From assembly GCA_046290215.1 (NCBI GenBank), contig JBKAGC010000045.1, positions 1 through 18,809 of the forward strand: 18,809 nt of DNA, written 5' to 3'. The notes under the pieces are model-generated. The model searched no databases, had not been told where the DNA came from, and saw only the letters and a list, made by a program, of their open reading frames with translations. Both the position numbers and the translations under genes were made by a program. How positions within the stretch are numbered: position 1 is the first letter of the stretch; each line of letters begins with the position of its first letter. The DNA comes from JAHRVQ01 sp046290215 (GTDB lineage: Bacteria; Pseudomonadota; Gammaproteobacteria; Pseudomonadales; Azotimanducaceae). Shown here piece after piece: positions 1-7,303 of this stretch.

Positions 1-724
1 GACTCTCCGTGGAGAACAATCCGTCTCGATCGCCCAGGTGTACCGAATACACCTTATAAAGCGAAAACACATAAATATCAGCACCGAGGGTAGTCACATC
101 AGGTAGCGCGTGAGGTGCATAAGAAACCCCATCAACCAGTGTGTAGGCACCTACGGCTTGAGCCAGGTTAACAATGTCCTGCGCTGGATTCTTTTGCCCT
201 GTGACGTTTGAAGCATGCGGAAAGCAAACCAGGCGAGTTTTATCGGTAATGAGTGAGCCCAGGTCTTCAATATTGAGTAAACCAAACACCACGTCAGGCT
301 GCCAAAACTTGACCTTAATACCCTTTGCCTCCAGCGCTCGCACCATGGAACCGATGTTAGATTCATGGTCCTGGGTCGTCAGGATGACCTCGTCACCGCT
401 TGTAAACAGTTCAGCAAACGCCTGGGCCAGAACGTAAATATTTTGCGTGGTAGACGGACCAAAACCGAGTTCATGAGTTTGTACGCCCAGGGCCGATGCC
501 CAACGAGATTTGGCGTCCTTCATGGCCGCCATGGCTTGCTCACTCACAGGGTACGGATTACCCGGTTGGACTTTTAACTCACGGTAAAAATGCTCGAGTG
601 CTTCGATCGTTTCCTGACAAGGCAAGCTGCCTGCAGCGGAGTCAAAGAAAACGCCCTTTAAGGGCGAACCGCTACGAAGTGCCGGGAAGTGTTGCCGAAC
701 AAAATTAACATCGAGAGCCGTCAT
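1..724 (-). CDS. Class V PLP-dependent aminotransferase, cysteine-desulfurase-like (C-terminus outside window)
   Basis: An open frame without stops runs from an ATG at 724-722 to the window edge, giving 241 residues of a fold-type I PLP enzyme. Visible class V landmarks are FFDSAAGSLP (26-35), FGPSTTQN (88-95), the ring-stacking DHESN (119-123), ASNVTGQ (171-177), the cofactor-contacting VDGVSYAPH (197-205) and the Schiff-base lysine K224 in FSLYKVYSVHLG. The pattern recalls the cysteine desulfurase-like subfamily typified by Vibrio VC1184, rather than IscS or SufS. Substrate and reaction cannot be fixed, and the region where a desulfurase catalytic Cys would lie is outside the window. The start lies three bases after the stop of the Anbu gene with no strong Shine-Dalgarno sequence, so the pair is probably co-transcribed and translationally coupled. 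Family is confident; function is open. Confidence 0.85.
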   Translation of the reverse strand, partial: MTALDVNFVRQHFPALRSGSPLKGVFFDSAAGSLPCQETIEALEHFYRELKVQPGNPYPVSEQAMAAMKDAKSRWASALGVQTHELGFGPSTTQNIYVLAQAFAELFTSGDEVILTTQDHESNIGSMVRALEAKGIKVKFWQPDVVFGLLNIEDLGSLITDKTRLVCFPHASNVTGQKNPAQDIVNLAQAVGAYTLVDGVSYAPHALPDVTTLGADIYVFSLYKVYSVHLGDRDGLFSTES

Positions 725-727
725 GAA

Positions 728-1510
728 TTACGACTTGCGCAAGCTATCTGCTGTGCTCTCCACCGCGACCCGACTCTTATCGTCCCAGTTGGAACTCCAG
801 GCAATGGGCGGCATATTGGAAAATGCTTCCTTCAAACGAGCATCCCAGCTTTCTCTGATTTGCTTTAAGTATTCGCTGTTCTCTTCAAACCGATACTTGG
901 TATCAATAGCGAAACTATCTTTTTGATAGATCAGCACCTCAATGGGTGGTCCCACTGTCAGGTTACTCTTCATGGTCGAGTCCATAGAAACCAGCCCACA
1001 TAACACGGCAGTTTCCAGACTCGAATCTAAAGTAATAATGCGATCAAGGATGGGTTTACCGTACTTGCTTTCACCGATCTGTAAGAATGGCGTATCCGCT
1101 GATGTGGTGATGTGGTTTCCCTGAGGATAAACCAGGTAAGCTTTTGGCGTCCGCCCTTGCACCTGACCACCAACAATAAAGCTCGCTTCAAAAGTTCGGC
1201 CATTGTCACTGCGGTGCTTGTCTTGCTCGGCAAGACTCACTTCTCCCACATAATCCGCCGCCTCTTCCATGTCCGCGACGTTAAATAAATTCACCTGGCT
1301 TTCCTGGCGAATGTCTTTTTTTAGCTTGGCGATCACCGCCTGGGTCGTGGCGAGGTTACCTGCCGACAGAACCACAATTTGACGCTTACCCTCTTCGCCA
1401 AAAATGTGCATCTTTGAATAGGTACTAATATTATCCACACCCGCGTTAGTGCGGGAGTCGGAAACAAAACAGAGGCCATCATCAATCGCGATAGCAAGGC
1501 AATAGGTCAT
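728..1510 (-). CDS. anbu: Anbu-type proteasome-like N-terminal nucleophile hydrolase
   Basis: The 260-residue protein starts MTYC and carries SDSRTNAGVDNIST (17-30), the hallmark of Anbu, the ancestral beta-subunit branch of proteasome homologues. T2 is the expected nucleophile after removal of Met1 with no propeptide. D18 and K33 fit the other proteasomal active-site positions, and VLSAGNLATTQAV near residue 50 is also characteristic. Anbu proteins assemble into ring or helical oligomers in the cytoplasm; their natural substrate is unsettled. In many proteobacteria, including Pseudomonas, the gene sits with an alpha-E protein, a transglutaminase-like protein and an ATP-grasp protein. None of those is visible here; the neighbours are PilZ upstream and a class V PLP enzyme three bases downstream. 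The protein is slightly longer than the roughly 240 residues I recall for relatives, with a charged C-terminal extension. The start is fixed by the nucleophile position; no clear ribosome binding site is seen. Confidence 0.88.
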   Translation of the reverse strand: MTYCLAIAIDDGLCFVSDSRTNAGVDNISTYSKMHIFGEEGKRQIVVLSAGNLATTQAVIAKLKKDIRQESQVNLFNVADMEEAADYVGEVSLAEQDKHRSDNGRTFEASFIVGGQVQGRTPKAYLVYPQGNHITTSADTPFLQIGESKYGKPILDRIITLDSSLETAVLCGLVSMDSTMKSNLTVGPPIEVLIYQKDSFAIDTKYRFEENSEYLKQIRESWDARLKEAFSNMPPIAWSSNWDDKSRVAVESTADSLRKS

Positions 1511-1617
1511 GGGAGTCGCTTAAATCCAGTTCCAGTCCAAGTACATTGCGCGGCATTCTCAACATGAATGCGACACGCAGATCGTTTGTAGCACCTTTCG
1601 TACTACGCTAATCAAAA

Positions 1618-1630
1618 GCTACATTGTAGC
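1618..1630 (-). terminator. Weak stem-loop at the pilZ stop codon
   Basis: GCTAC-ATT-GTAGC is a perfect 5-bp inverted repeat that includes the pilZ TAG. On the minus strand it is followed directly by TTTTGATT, so it could act as a weak intrinsic terminator separating pilZ from anbu. The stem is short and the loop is only three bases, so this is tentative. Confidence 0.3.
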
Positions 1631-1975
1631 CGTTGCATTCGCCGAACCAATACTACCGGCCAGGTAGGTCTCGATCTTATCCTTGGCAATGTTATCTGGG
1701 TCGCTAAATTGAATACCAACACCAGGCGTATGTGGGCTCTTCACGCCCTTCTTGGCAATCCATACCACTTTACCCGCCACTGGAATCTTCTCTGACTCAT
1801 CCATCAGATTGAGCAGTATGAAAACGTCGTCACCAACGTCGTATTCCGTTCGATTGGCAATAAACAAGCCACCGTTTTTGACGAAGGGCATATAATAATT
1901 GTGTAAGACCACCTTATCTTTGATGGTCAAGGCAATCATGGTTTTCTTCGCGCCACCGCGTGCCAACTTACCCAT
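1619..1975 (-). CDS. pilZ: PilZ-domain protein, type IV pilus PilZ orthologue
   Basis: A 118-residue protein closely resembling the original Pseudomonas PilZ, with LTIKDK (16-21), YYMPFVKNGGLFIANR (27-42), the core segment SEKIPVAGKVVWI and the terminal KIETYLAGS. Pseudomonas-type PilZ is needed for type IV pilus assembly and acts through partner proteins. It lacks the RxxxR and DxSxxG signature that binds cyclic-di-GMP, and neither motif is visible here. Position after holB and tmk matches the Pseudomonas gene order, supporting orthology. The start ATG has GAGAG about nine bases upstream. An 84-bp gap separates it from holB; I see no convincing promoter in it. That the organism makes type IV pili is an inference from this gene alone. 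Confidence 0.9.
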   Translation of the reverse strand: MGKLARGGAKKTMIALTIKDKVVLHNYYMPFVKNGGLFIANRTEYDVGDDVFILLNLMDESEKIPVAGKVVWIAKKGVKSPHTPGVGIQFSDPDNIAKDKIETYLAGSIGSANATATM

Positions 1976-2059
1976 CTAATTTGCTCTCGAGTTTTAAACT
2001 CATGTAAGGCCAGATCAATATTGTCTCAACTGCCAGATTCTGCCCTTTTAAAGATTAAT

Positions 2060-3052
2060 CTACAAGCTGAAGACGCTCTTAGGTTGCGTGGCTAATGGTC
2101 CGCTACAGGCGATCATTAATGACTCAAGTAACAGCGTCGGATTGGGGTTCTGAGTACCCTTGGCGAGGCGATAATCCTGTTGGATAAGATTCAGGCAGTA
2201 CAACACCTGCTGTTCTCCCAGGATACTCTTCATGGGCCCAATAAACTTAGCTAAATCTTTGTTATTTATAATGTTTTCATCATCTGTAGCCTGCAATCTA
2301 GCCACGTCGGCGAACATTTCCATGGCCACTTCGAGGGCCTCAATCAAGTCAACTTTCGCCAGACTAGCCACTAATGAGACCAGATCCGCTTTTTTCACAA
2401 ACAAGTCGTGCCAAACAGCAGCTAGCAACTGGCGACGCTGCAAATAGTCATCATCTGCTCTTTGCCGGGCTAGTAACGGCGAACCATGACTTAGGCTGAG
2501 CAGCGTTGACCAATCTCTGTCTTCATCTACGTTGGCTTGCAGCCATGCCTTCGCCTCAGTTTCTCCTGGCATCTGCAAAATAAGTCGCTGAGCCCGGCTT
2601 CGAATGGTGGGTAGTAACATGGCAGGCTCATCGGAGATAAGAATCAGAAAGTTACGCGCTGGCGGTTCTTCCATCACTTTCAGCAAGGCATTGGCTGAAT
2701 TACGATTCATCTTATGGGCCGGGGCAATGATTGAAATCTTTGCCCCACTCATTTGCGCGGTCTGGTTGACCCAATCTATTAGATCTCGAACCTGCTCCAC
2801 TTTAATTTGTTGCGCGTCTTCCTCTAACTCCACCCGCTTTAAATCTGGATGACTACCTGCTTCAAGTAGTAAACAGCTCTTGCAAGTGCCACAGGCCGAT
2901 CCGTTTTCGCAAAGTAAGCGGTGCGCCAGATCCTTTGCAAGCTCAGCTTTGCCAACGCCCGCCGGGCCAATAAACAACAATGCATGGGGCAGTCGCTCGG
3001 CCTCGTAGCGGGCCATCAGATCCTTAAGCGGCGCTTCCAGCCATGGCAGCAT
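2060..3052 (-). CDS. holB: DNA polymerase III subunit delta'
   Basis: A 330-residue AAA+ clamp-loader subunit, near the 334 residues of the E. coli protein. It works with the tau/gamma and delta subunits to open the beta sliding clamp and load it on primed DNA. The P-loop region is GPAGVGKA (29-36), where the residue after Lys is Ala rather than Ser/Thr, in keeping with the non-hydrolysing role of delta'. A zinc module is given by C48, C54, C57 and C60, and NALLKVMEEPP (121-131) is the typical clamp-loader segment ahead of the SRC-like motif. The SRC position reads TIRSRAQRL. Its ATG shares one base with the tmk stop (TGATG), so the two are translationally coupled. Function is confident. Confidence 0.95.
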   Translation of the reverse strand: MLPWLEAPLKDLMARYEAERLPHALLFIGPAGVGKAELAKDLAHRLLCENGSACGTCKSCLLLEAGSHPDLKRVELEEDAQQIKVEQVRDLIDWVNQTAQMSGAKISIIAPAHKMNRNSANALLKVMEEPPARNFLILISDEPAMLLPTIRSRAQRLILQMPGETEAKAWLQANVDEDRDWSTLLSLSHGSPLLARQRADDDYLQRRQLLAAVWHDLFVKKADLVSLVASLAKVDLIEALEVAMEMFADVARLQATDDENIINNKDLAKFIGPMKSILGEQQVLYCLNLIQQDYRLAKGTQNPNPTLLLESLMIACSGPLATQPKSVFSL

Positions 3053-3693
3053 CAGGTGGCCCTCCAGGCACTGAGCATGGGAGCTAGCGCTTCCTGAATC
3101 GATGTTTGCACAGTGTTGAGGTCTTGACTGGCATCAATGATGCAGAATCGTTCTGGCGCTTGTTCAGCGCGCTGTAAGAACCCATCCCGGACCCGGGTAA
3201 AAAAACTGGCTGACTCCGATTCAAAACGATCAAGTTCACCGCGCCGATTTGCTCTGGCGAGCCCCACCTCTGTTGGCAAATCCAGCAACAAGGTCAAATC
3301 CGGCTGATAGCTATTAATCGCAAAGTCATCTAACCATTTAATTAGGTCGAGGGACATTTCACGACCACCGCCCTGATAGGCATAGGTAGAATCCGTAAAT
3401 CGATCTGTCACCACCCAACGACCGGCTGCAATGTTCGGTTCAATCAATTGCTCTACATGTTGGGCCCGGGCCGCAAACACCAGCATCAGCTCGGTTTTAT
3501 GGCTCATACCGACGTTACTTTTATCTAGTAAAATCTCACGGATTTTCTCTGATATGTCTGTACCACCGGGTTCACGCGTGGTGACAAAGTCAATCTTAGC
3601 CGCTGTTAAGAGCCGCTCAACAAACTCAAGATTGGTCGACTTGCCGACGCCTTCCACACCCTCGATAGAAACAAAACAACCACGTTGCGGCAT
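3052..3693 (-). CDS. tmk: Thymidylate kinase (dTMP kinase)
   Basis: A 213-residue cytoplasmic kinase that phosphorylates dTMP to dTDP with ATP, an essential step in dTTP synthesis. The P-loop is EGVEGVGKST (11-20), followed by the TREPGGT segment that positions dTMP, and the DRF-type motif TDRFTDSTYAYQGGGR. The LID region after RANRRGELDRFE carries the basic residues expected of this family. Length equals the E. coli enzyme (213). It lies five bases after mltG and overlaps holB by one base, in the mltG-tmk-holB order widespread in gammaproteobacteria. Confidence 0.96.
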   Translation of the reverse strand: MPQRGCFVSIEGVEGVGKSTNLEFVERLLTAAKIDFVTTREPGGTDISEKIREILLDKSNVGMSHKTELMLVFAARAQHVEQLIEPNIAAGRWVVTDRFTDSTYAYQGGGREMSLDLIKWLDDFAINSYQPDLTLLLDLPTEVGLARANRRGELDRFESESASFFTRVRDGFLQRAEQAPERFCIIDASQDLNTVQTSIQEALAPMLSAWRAT

Positions 3694-3698
3694 GAGTC

Positions 3699-4724
3699 TT
3701 AACCATCTCCTGACTGACCTGGTGGGGCACTTTGATAATTCTCCACCCTACCAGATTTTTGATATTGAGCCACCGCCGCGTTGTGCTGCTTGAGGGTCTC
3801 CGAAAACTGGCTGCGGCCATCGCCCTTTGCCACAAAATATAGATAACTGGAAAACTCAGGGTTCACTGCTGCAAGTAAGGACAAGCGTCCAGGATTACAT
3901 ATGGGCGCCACCGGCAAAGCATCTATAACATAGGTGTTGTATGGATGCTTGATTCGCAAATGTCGGCGCTTAAGGTCACCATCATAAGAATCATCCAGGC
4001 CATAAATCACCGTCGGGTCAGATTGTAACTTCATACCAAGCTTCAGGCGATTGCTAAAAACACTGGCTATCAGCCTGCGGTCACCCTCGTAGCCGGTTTC
4101 TTTCTCAATCATCGAGGCCAATATTAAGGCTTCTTCCGGAGTCGCCACAGCCACCTGCTCAGAACGCTGCGCCCAGACTTCGTCTAGTACTTCACTCATC
4201 CTGGCTTTTGCTCGCTGCAAAATGAGTAACGCCGAATCGCCGCGGGTAAAAGAATAAGTATCTGGATAAAGTTGGCCTTCCCAATCCTCGAGCGGCGTTA
4301 GATGTGCCGAGAGCAAATTGAAATCGTTTTCGCGGAGCAGGTCATGACCACTAAGGTGTTGTAACCACTGTTCCACCGTCCAGCCCTCAGGAAAAGTGAT
4401 CACCCGCTGGATGACCTCGCCGGCCCGAAGCCGGGCGATCAATTCTGGCACGGTCAGATTGGGCGAAACCGCGTATTCCCCTACCTTGATGTGACCTTGA
4501 TGAGCCGTGAGTCGCACATAAAGATCAAAGTACAGTTTTGACCAGGGCAACCAGCCTCGCTGCTGCAGTTCTTGTCCCAGGCCGCTTAGGTGATCACCGG
4601 GTTTCACTAACAAGGTTTGCGGCGCTGTTAGCTGTAGTGTTTGCTTGTGTTGAGCGACAGCCCAGGCAGCTACTCCCAAGCCCACAACAACTGCGATGAG
4701 TACCGCAATCGCAAACTTCGGCAT
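3699..4724 (-). CDS. mltG: Endolytic murein transglycosylase MltG
   Basis: A 341-residue inner-membrane protein that cleaves nascent glycan strands in the periplasm and so limits their length. It has one N-terminal membrane segment (about 4-24, FAIAVLIAVVVGLGVAAWAV), then a LysM-like region with KPGDHLSGLG, and the YceG catalytic domain. The catalytic glutamate is E207 in ASMIEKETG, followed by the family block LASVFSNRL-type sequence (here IASVFSNRLKLGMKLQSDPTV). After the usual end of the fold there is a short polar tail rich in Gly, Ser and Gln. The start lies two bases after the fabF stop. The aminodeoxychorismate lyase gene pabC, which precedes mltG in E. coli and Pseudomonas, is absent. 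Confidence 0.95.
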   Translation of the reverse strand: MPKFAIAVLIAVVVGLGVAAWAVAQHKQTLQLTAPQTLLVKPGDHLSGLGQELQQRGWLPWSKLYFDLYVRLTAHQGHIKVGEYAVSPNLTVPELIARLRAGEVIQRVITFPEGWTVEQWLQHLSGHDLLRENDFNLLSAHLTPLEDWEGQLYPDTYSFTRGDSALLILQRAKARMSEVLDEVWAQRSEQVAVATPEEALILASMIEKETGYEGDRRLIASVFSNRLKLGMKLQSDPTVIYGLDDSYDGDLKRRHLRIKHPYNTYVIDALPVAPICNPGRLSLLAAVNPEFSSYLYFVAKGDGRSQFSETLKQHNAAVAQYQKSGRVENYQSAPPGQSGDG

Positions 4725-4726
4725 GG

Positions 4727-5965
4727 CTAAACGCGGGTAAAGATCAGCGTACCGTTGGTGCCACCAAAGCCGAATGAATTACTCAGAGCGGTATTAATTG
4801 TCATTTCACGGGCTGTGTGCGGCACATAATCCAGATCACAATCTTCACTTGGGTTATCCAGATTAATTGTCGGAGGAGCAATGCCTTCGCTAACAGCCAT
4901 CGCGGTAATAACGGCTTCAACTGAACCAGATGCACCGAGCAAGTGGCCGATCATGGACTTGGTAGAACTTACTGCGACTTTATTTGCGGCACTGCCCATC
5001 AACGTTTTGATGGCCATAGTTTCAGCCACGTCACCCAATGGCGTCGAGGTACCATGAGCATTGATGTAGTCCAAAGCAGAGGCATCAAGTTCGGCATCAC
5101 GTAACGCATTTTCCATGGACATTCTGGCGCCTGCTCCATTTTCTGAAGGTGATGTCATATGACTAGCGTCGGCACTCATGCCGAAGCCCTTAATCTCGCA
5201 GTAAATCTTCGCACCACGAGCTCTGGCGGCCTCATATTCTTCCAGCACGAGAACAGCAGAGCCATCACTTAAAACAAAGCCATCACGGTCTTTATCCCAG
5301 GGACGACTTGCCAGTTCTGGCTCATCATTACGTGTCGACAGGGCTTTCATAGCAGCAAAGCCAGCCATGGTTGTAGGTGAAGTGGACTTTTCTGCACCAC
5401 CGGCAAGCATCGCATCGGCATCACCCGCAGCAATCATTCTCGCGGCAAAGCCAATATTATGGGTCCCTGTAGTACATGCGGTGGTGATGGCGATATTGGG
5501 ACCTTGTAAACCGTACATGATCGACAAATGACCCGCGACCATGTTGATAATGCAAGAAGGTACAAAAAACGGCGTGACTTTGTTGGGCCCACGGTTCACC
5601 ACGATGTCATGACAGGTTTCAATGGTGACGATGCCGCCAATACCAGAACCCACGGCCACGCCAATGCGATGGCGATTTTCATCGGTGACTTCCAGCCCAG
5701 CATCCTGCATCGCTTGCATGCCAGAGACCAGTCCAAATTGGATGAAGCCGTCCATGCGGCGCGCTTCTTTCTTGGAAATGTATTGTTCCAGGTCAAACTC
5801 AGGTACTGCACCACCGAATCGCACAGGAAAACCTTCTGTATCGAAAGACTCAATAGGACCAATGCCGCTCTTGCCGGCGATCAGTCCCTGCCAGCTCTCT
5901 TCTAGTGACGCACCTAGTGGGCTTAGCATGCCCATCCCTGTTACAACAACGCGACGATTTTTCAC
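4727..5965 (-). CDS. fabF: 3-oxoacyl-[ACP] synthase II (KAS II)
   Basis: This 412-residue condensing enzyme extends acyl-ACP with malonyl-ACP in fatty-acid elongation. From the chosen start the Cys-His-His triad is C164 (TTACTTGTHN), H304 (NAHGTSTP) and H341 (GHLLGASG), with K336 in STKS. The C-terminal SNSFGFGGTNG is standard. The frame stays open back to 6034, but I chose the GTG at 5965: the protein then begins VKNRRVVVTG as in other FabF proteins, and AGGAG lies six bases upstream. It follows acpP after a 248-bp gap with a terminator, so fabF is probably expressed at a lower level than acpP or from an extra promoter in that gap. Confidence 0.96.
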   Translation of the reverse strand: MKNRRVVVTGMGMLSPLGASLEESWQGLIAGKSGIGPIESFDTEGFPVRFGGAVPEFDLEQYISKKEARRMDGFIQFGLVSGMQAMQDAGLEVTDENRHRIGVAVGSGIGGIVTIETCHDIVVNRGPNKVTPFFVPSCIINMVAGHLSIMYGLQGPNIAITTACTTGTHNIGFAARMIAAGDADAMLAGGAEKSTSPTTMAGFAAMKALSTRNDEPELASRPWDKDRDGFVLSDGSAVLVLEEYEAARARGAKIYCEIKGFGMSADASHMTSPSENGAGARMSMENALRDAELDASALDYINAHGTSTPLGDVAETMAIKTLMGSAANKVAVSSTKSMIGHLLGASGSVEAVITAMAVSEGIAPPTINLDNPSEDCDLDYVPHTAREMTINTALSNSFGFGGTNGTLIFTRV

Positions 5966-5971
5966 TTGGCT

Positions 5972-5976
5972 CTCCT
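5972..5976 (-). promoter_or_regulatory. Shine-Dalgarno deciding the fabF GTG start
   Basis: AGGAG on the minus strand lies six bases before GTG (5965-5963). No comparable site precedes any codon in the 69 bases of open frame upstream, so this fixes fabF as starting with GTG. Confidence 0.8.
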
Positions 5977-6086
5977 GACTAACGGTTTCACAAGGGCGAG
6001 TCAGCCTGGTCACCCCTGCTTTGTTCCATACCACTTAACCTGCTGGACAATAAAATCAGCTCTGAGCAGGTTTTGCTAAGACACCT

Positions 6087-6120
6087 TTACAGAGCTAGCG
6101 TTACATCACACGCTCTGTAA
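6087..6120. repeat. 9-bp perfect inverted repeat between acpP and fabF
   Basis: TTACAGAGC and GCTCTGTAA are perfect reverse complements with 16 bases between them. An inner AGCG/CGCT pair competes with the outer stem. There is no T-run on either side, so it is not an intrinsic terminator. It may be a protein-binding operator or an mRNA stem in the fabF leader, downstream of the acpP terminator in transcription order. Confidence 0.6.
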
Positions 6121-6160
6121 GACGTATGCTCTATTGAATATTTCCTGGACTTACAAACAG

Positions 6161-6195
6161 AAAGGCCGCATTTACATTAAGCAAATGCGGCCTTT
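6161..6195 (-). terminator. Intrinsic terminator or attenuator after acpP
   Basis: AAAGGCCGCATTT and AAATGCGGCCTTT form a perfect 13-bp stem with a nine-base loop, starting 19 bases past the acpP stop. On the minus strand the descending arm ends CCTTT and is followed by CTGTTTGT. It should end most acpP transcripts, with read-through supplying fabF. This fits the much higher cellular demand for ACP. The T-tract is interrupted, so partial termination is more likely than complete. Confidence 0.8.
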
Positions 6196-6213
6196 GCAAA
6201 AACCAAGCTGCTT

Positions 6214-6447
6214 TTAAGTATGAGCTTCGATGTAATTCAGAGCTTCCTTAACAGTGGTAATTTTCTCAGCTTCCTCATCGGGAATCTCTGTTTCGAATTC
6301 TTCTTCCAGAGCCATAACGAGTTCTACGGTGTCGAGAGAGTCTGCACCCAGATCTTCTACGAAGGAGGCCTCAATTGTAACCTCTTCTTCTTTTACACCA
6401 AGCTGTTCACAAACCAGTTTTCTAACTCGTTCTTCTGTTGTACTCAT
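6214..6447 (-). CDS. acpP: Acyl carrier protein
   Basis: A 77-residue acidic carrier protein nearly identical in pattern to E. coli ACP. The phosphopantetheine attachment site is S37 in GADSLDTVELVMALEEEF. It carries growing acyl chains between FabD, FabG, FabF and the lipid A and phospholipid acyltransferases. C13 in KLVCEQLG is an uncommon residue for this helix and the only cysteine. AGGAG lies 11 bases upstream of the ATG and a second purine tract (AAGGAAG) immediately before it, suggesting very efficient initiation. Gaps on both sides (136 bp and 248 bp), a likely own promoter and a terminator all point to independent high expression. Confidence 0.98.
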   Translation of the reverse strand: MSTTEERVRKLVCEQLGVKEEEVTIEASFVEDLGADSLDTVELVMALEEEFETEIPDEEAEKITTVKEALNYIEAHT

Positions 6448-6485
6448 GCTTCCTTTTACTCCTGAGATGCAGTCAAAGCTGCGCT

Positions 6486-6515
6486 AGTTTAATGAAATGC
6501 GACTTACCCTATCAA
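6486..6515 (-). promoter_or_regulatory. Candidate acpP promoter
   Basis: On the minus strand TTGATA (6515-6510, five of six matches to the -35 consensus) and TAAACT (6491-6486, four of six to the -10 consensus) are separated by 18 bases. A transcript would start about 30 bases before the acpP ATG. Position and gap size support it, but the match is moderate. Confidence 0.4.
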
Positions 6516-6563
6516 GTACTTTATTGACTTGACTTGAACTCGCTTTTGGGGTGAACGATTTGT

Positions 6564-6587
6564 ATAAACGCGTGGTATTGCGTTTAT
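6564..6587. repeat. 8-bp inverted repeat at the fabG stop codon
   Basis: ATAAACGC and GCGTTTAT flank eight bases; the right-hand arm contains the fabG TAA. No T-run follows on the minus strand, so it is a poor intrinsic terminator. It may shape the 3' end of fabG mRNA or slow read-through into acpP. Confidence 0.5.
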
Positions 6588-7303
6588 GCCATGTACATAC
6601 CACCGTTAATGTGGATAGTTTCACCGGTGATATAACCGGCTGCATCACTGGCCAGGAATGACACAAGCGCTGCTACTTCGCTTGCTTCACCTAAACGACC
6701 CAGGGGTACCCGCGTTAACAGGGCAGCCTGCTGATCTTCCGCTAAATCATCGGTCATATCGGTTTGGATAAAACCTGGCGCGATCGCGTTGACAGTAATG
6801 TTTCTTGAGCCTAATTCAGCGGCGAGAGCCCGGCTATAACCTTCCATACCGGCTTTTGCCGCCGCATAGTTGCTTTGACCCGGATTGCCCATGCTGCCAA
6901 CCACGGAGCTGATATTGATAATACGGCCCCAGCGCGCTTTGGTCATGCCGCGCAAACAACCCTTAGCAACGTGATAAACAGAGTTCAAATTAGTATTAAT
7001 CACATCTTGCCATTCATCCCCTTTCATACGCAGGGCAATGTTGTCTTTTGTGATACCAGCATTATTTACCAGAACTGTTGCTGCATCGAGGTCACTAATA
7101 TTAGCGAAGAAAGCTTCGATTGATGCTTCATCAGAAACATCCAACACTTCCCCGCGGCCATTGGCCAAATTATCACTAATGCCAGCGGCACCAGCTTCAC
7201 TGGTAGCGGTACCAACGACAAAATGTCCTGCTTCTACTAACGCCTCGGCAATAGCTTTGCCGATTCCTCGAGATGCGCCTGTGACGATGGCAACGCGGCT
7301 CAT
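6584..7303 (-). CDS. fabG: 3-oxoacyl-[ACP] reductase
   Basis: A 239-residue NADPH-dependent short-chain dehydrogenase that reduces 3-oxoacyl-ACP in each fatty-acid elongation round. The cofactor motif is TGASRGIG (8-15), NNAG is at 80-83, and the catalytic residues are S133, Y146 and K150 (SNYAAAKAG). The C-terminal GETIHINGGMYMA is diagnostic of FabG rather than of other dehydrogenases. Its ATG overlaps the fabD TGA as ATGA, so fabD and fabG are translationally coupled. Confidence 0.97.
   Translation of the reverse strand: MSRVAIVTGASRGIGKAIAEALVEAGHFVVGTATSEAGAAGISDNLANGRGEVLDVSDEASIEAFFANISDLDAATVLVNNAGITKDNIALRMKGDEWQDVINTNLNSVYHVAKGCLRGMTKARWGRIINISSVVGSMGNPGQSNYAAAKAGMEGYSRALAAELGSRNITVNAIAPGFIQTDMTDDLAEDQQAALLTRVPLGRLGEASEVAALVSFLASDAAGYITGETIHINGGMYMA

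Noticed and set aside
2113..2122. Further copies of CATTAATG in holB (about 2114) and fabD (7621) as extra members of the rne leader motif
   Set aside because: Only the 8-base core is shared, both lie in coding sequence, and the flanking bases differ from the 14-bp motif.
5966..6034. Extended fabF N-terminus from 6034
   Set aside because: A good Shine-Dalgarno sequence and the family-typical N-terminus support the GTG at 5965.
6524..6539. Short tandem TTGAC-TTGAC-TTGAA run upstream of acpP on the plus strand
   Set aside because: It is only about two and a half five-base units and faces away from acpP; no matching -10 element was found on the plus strand.
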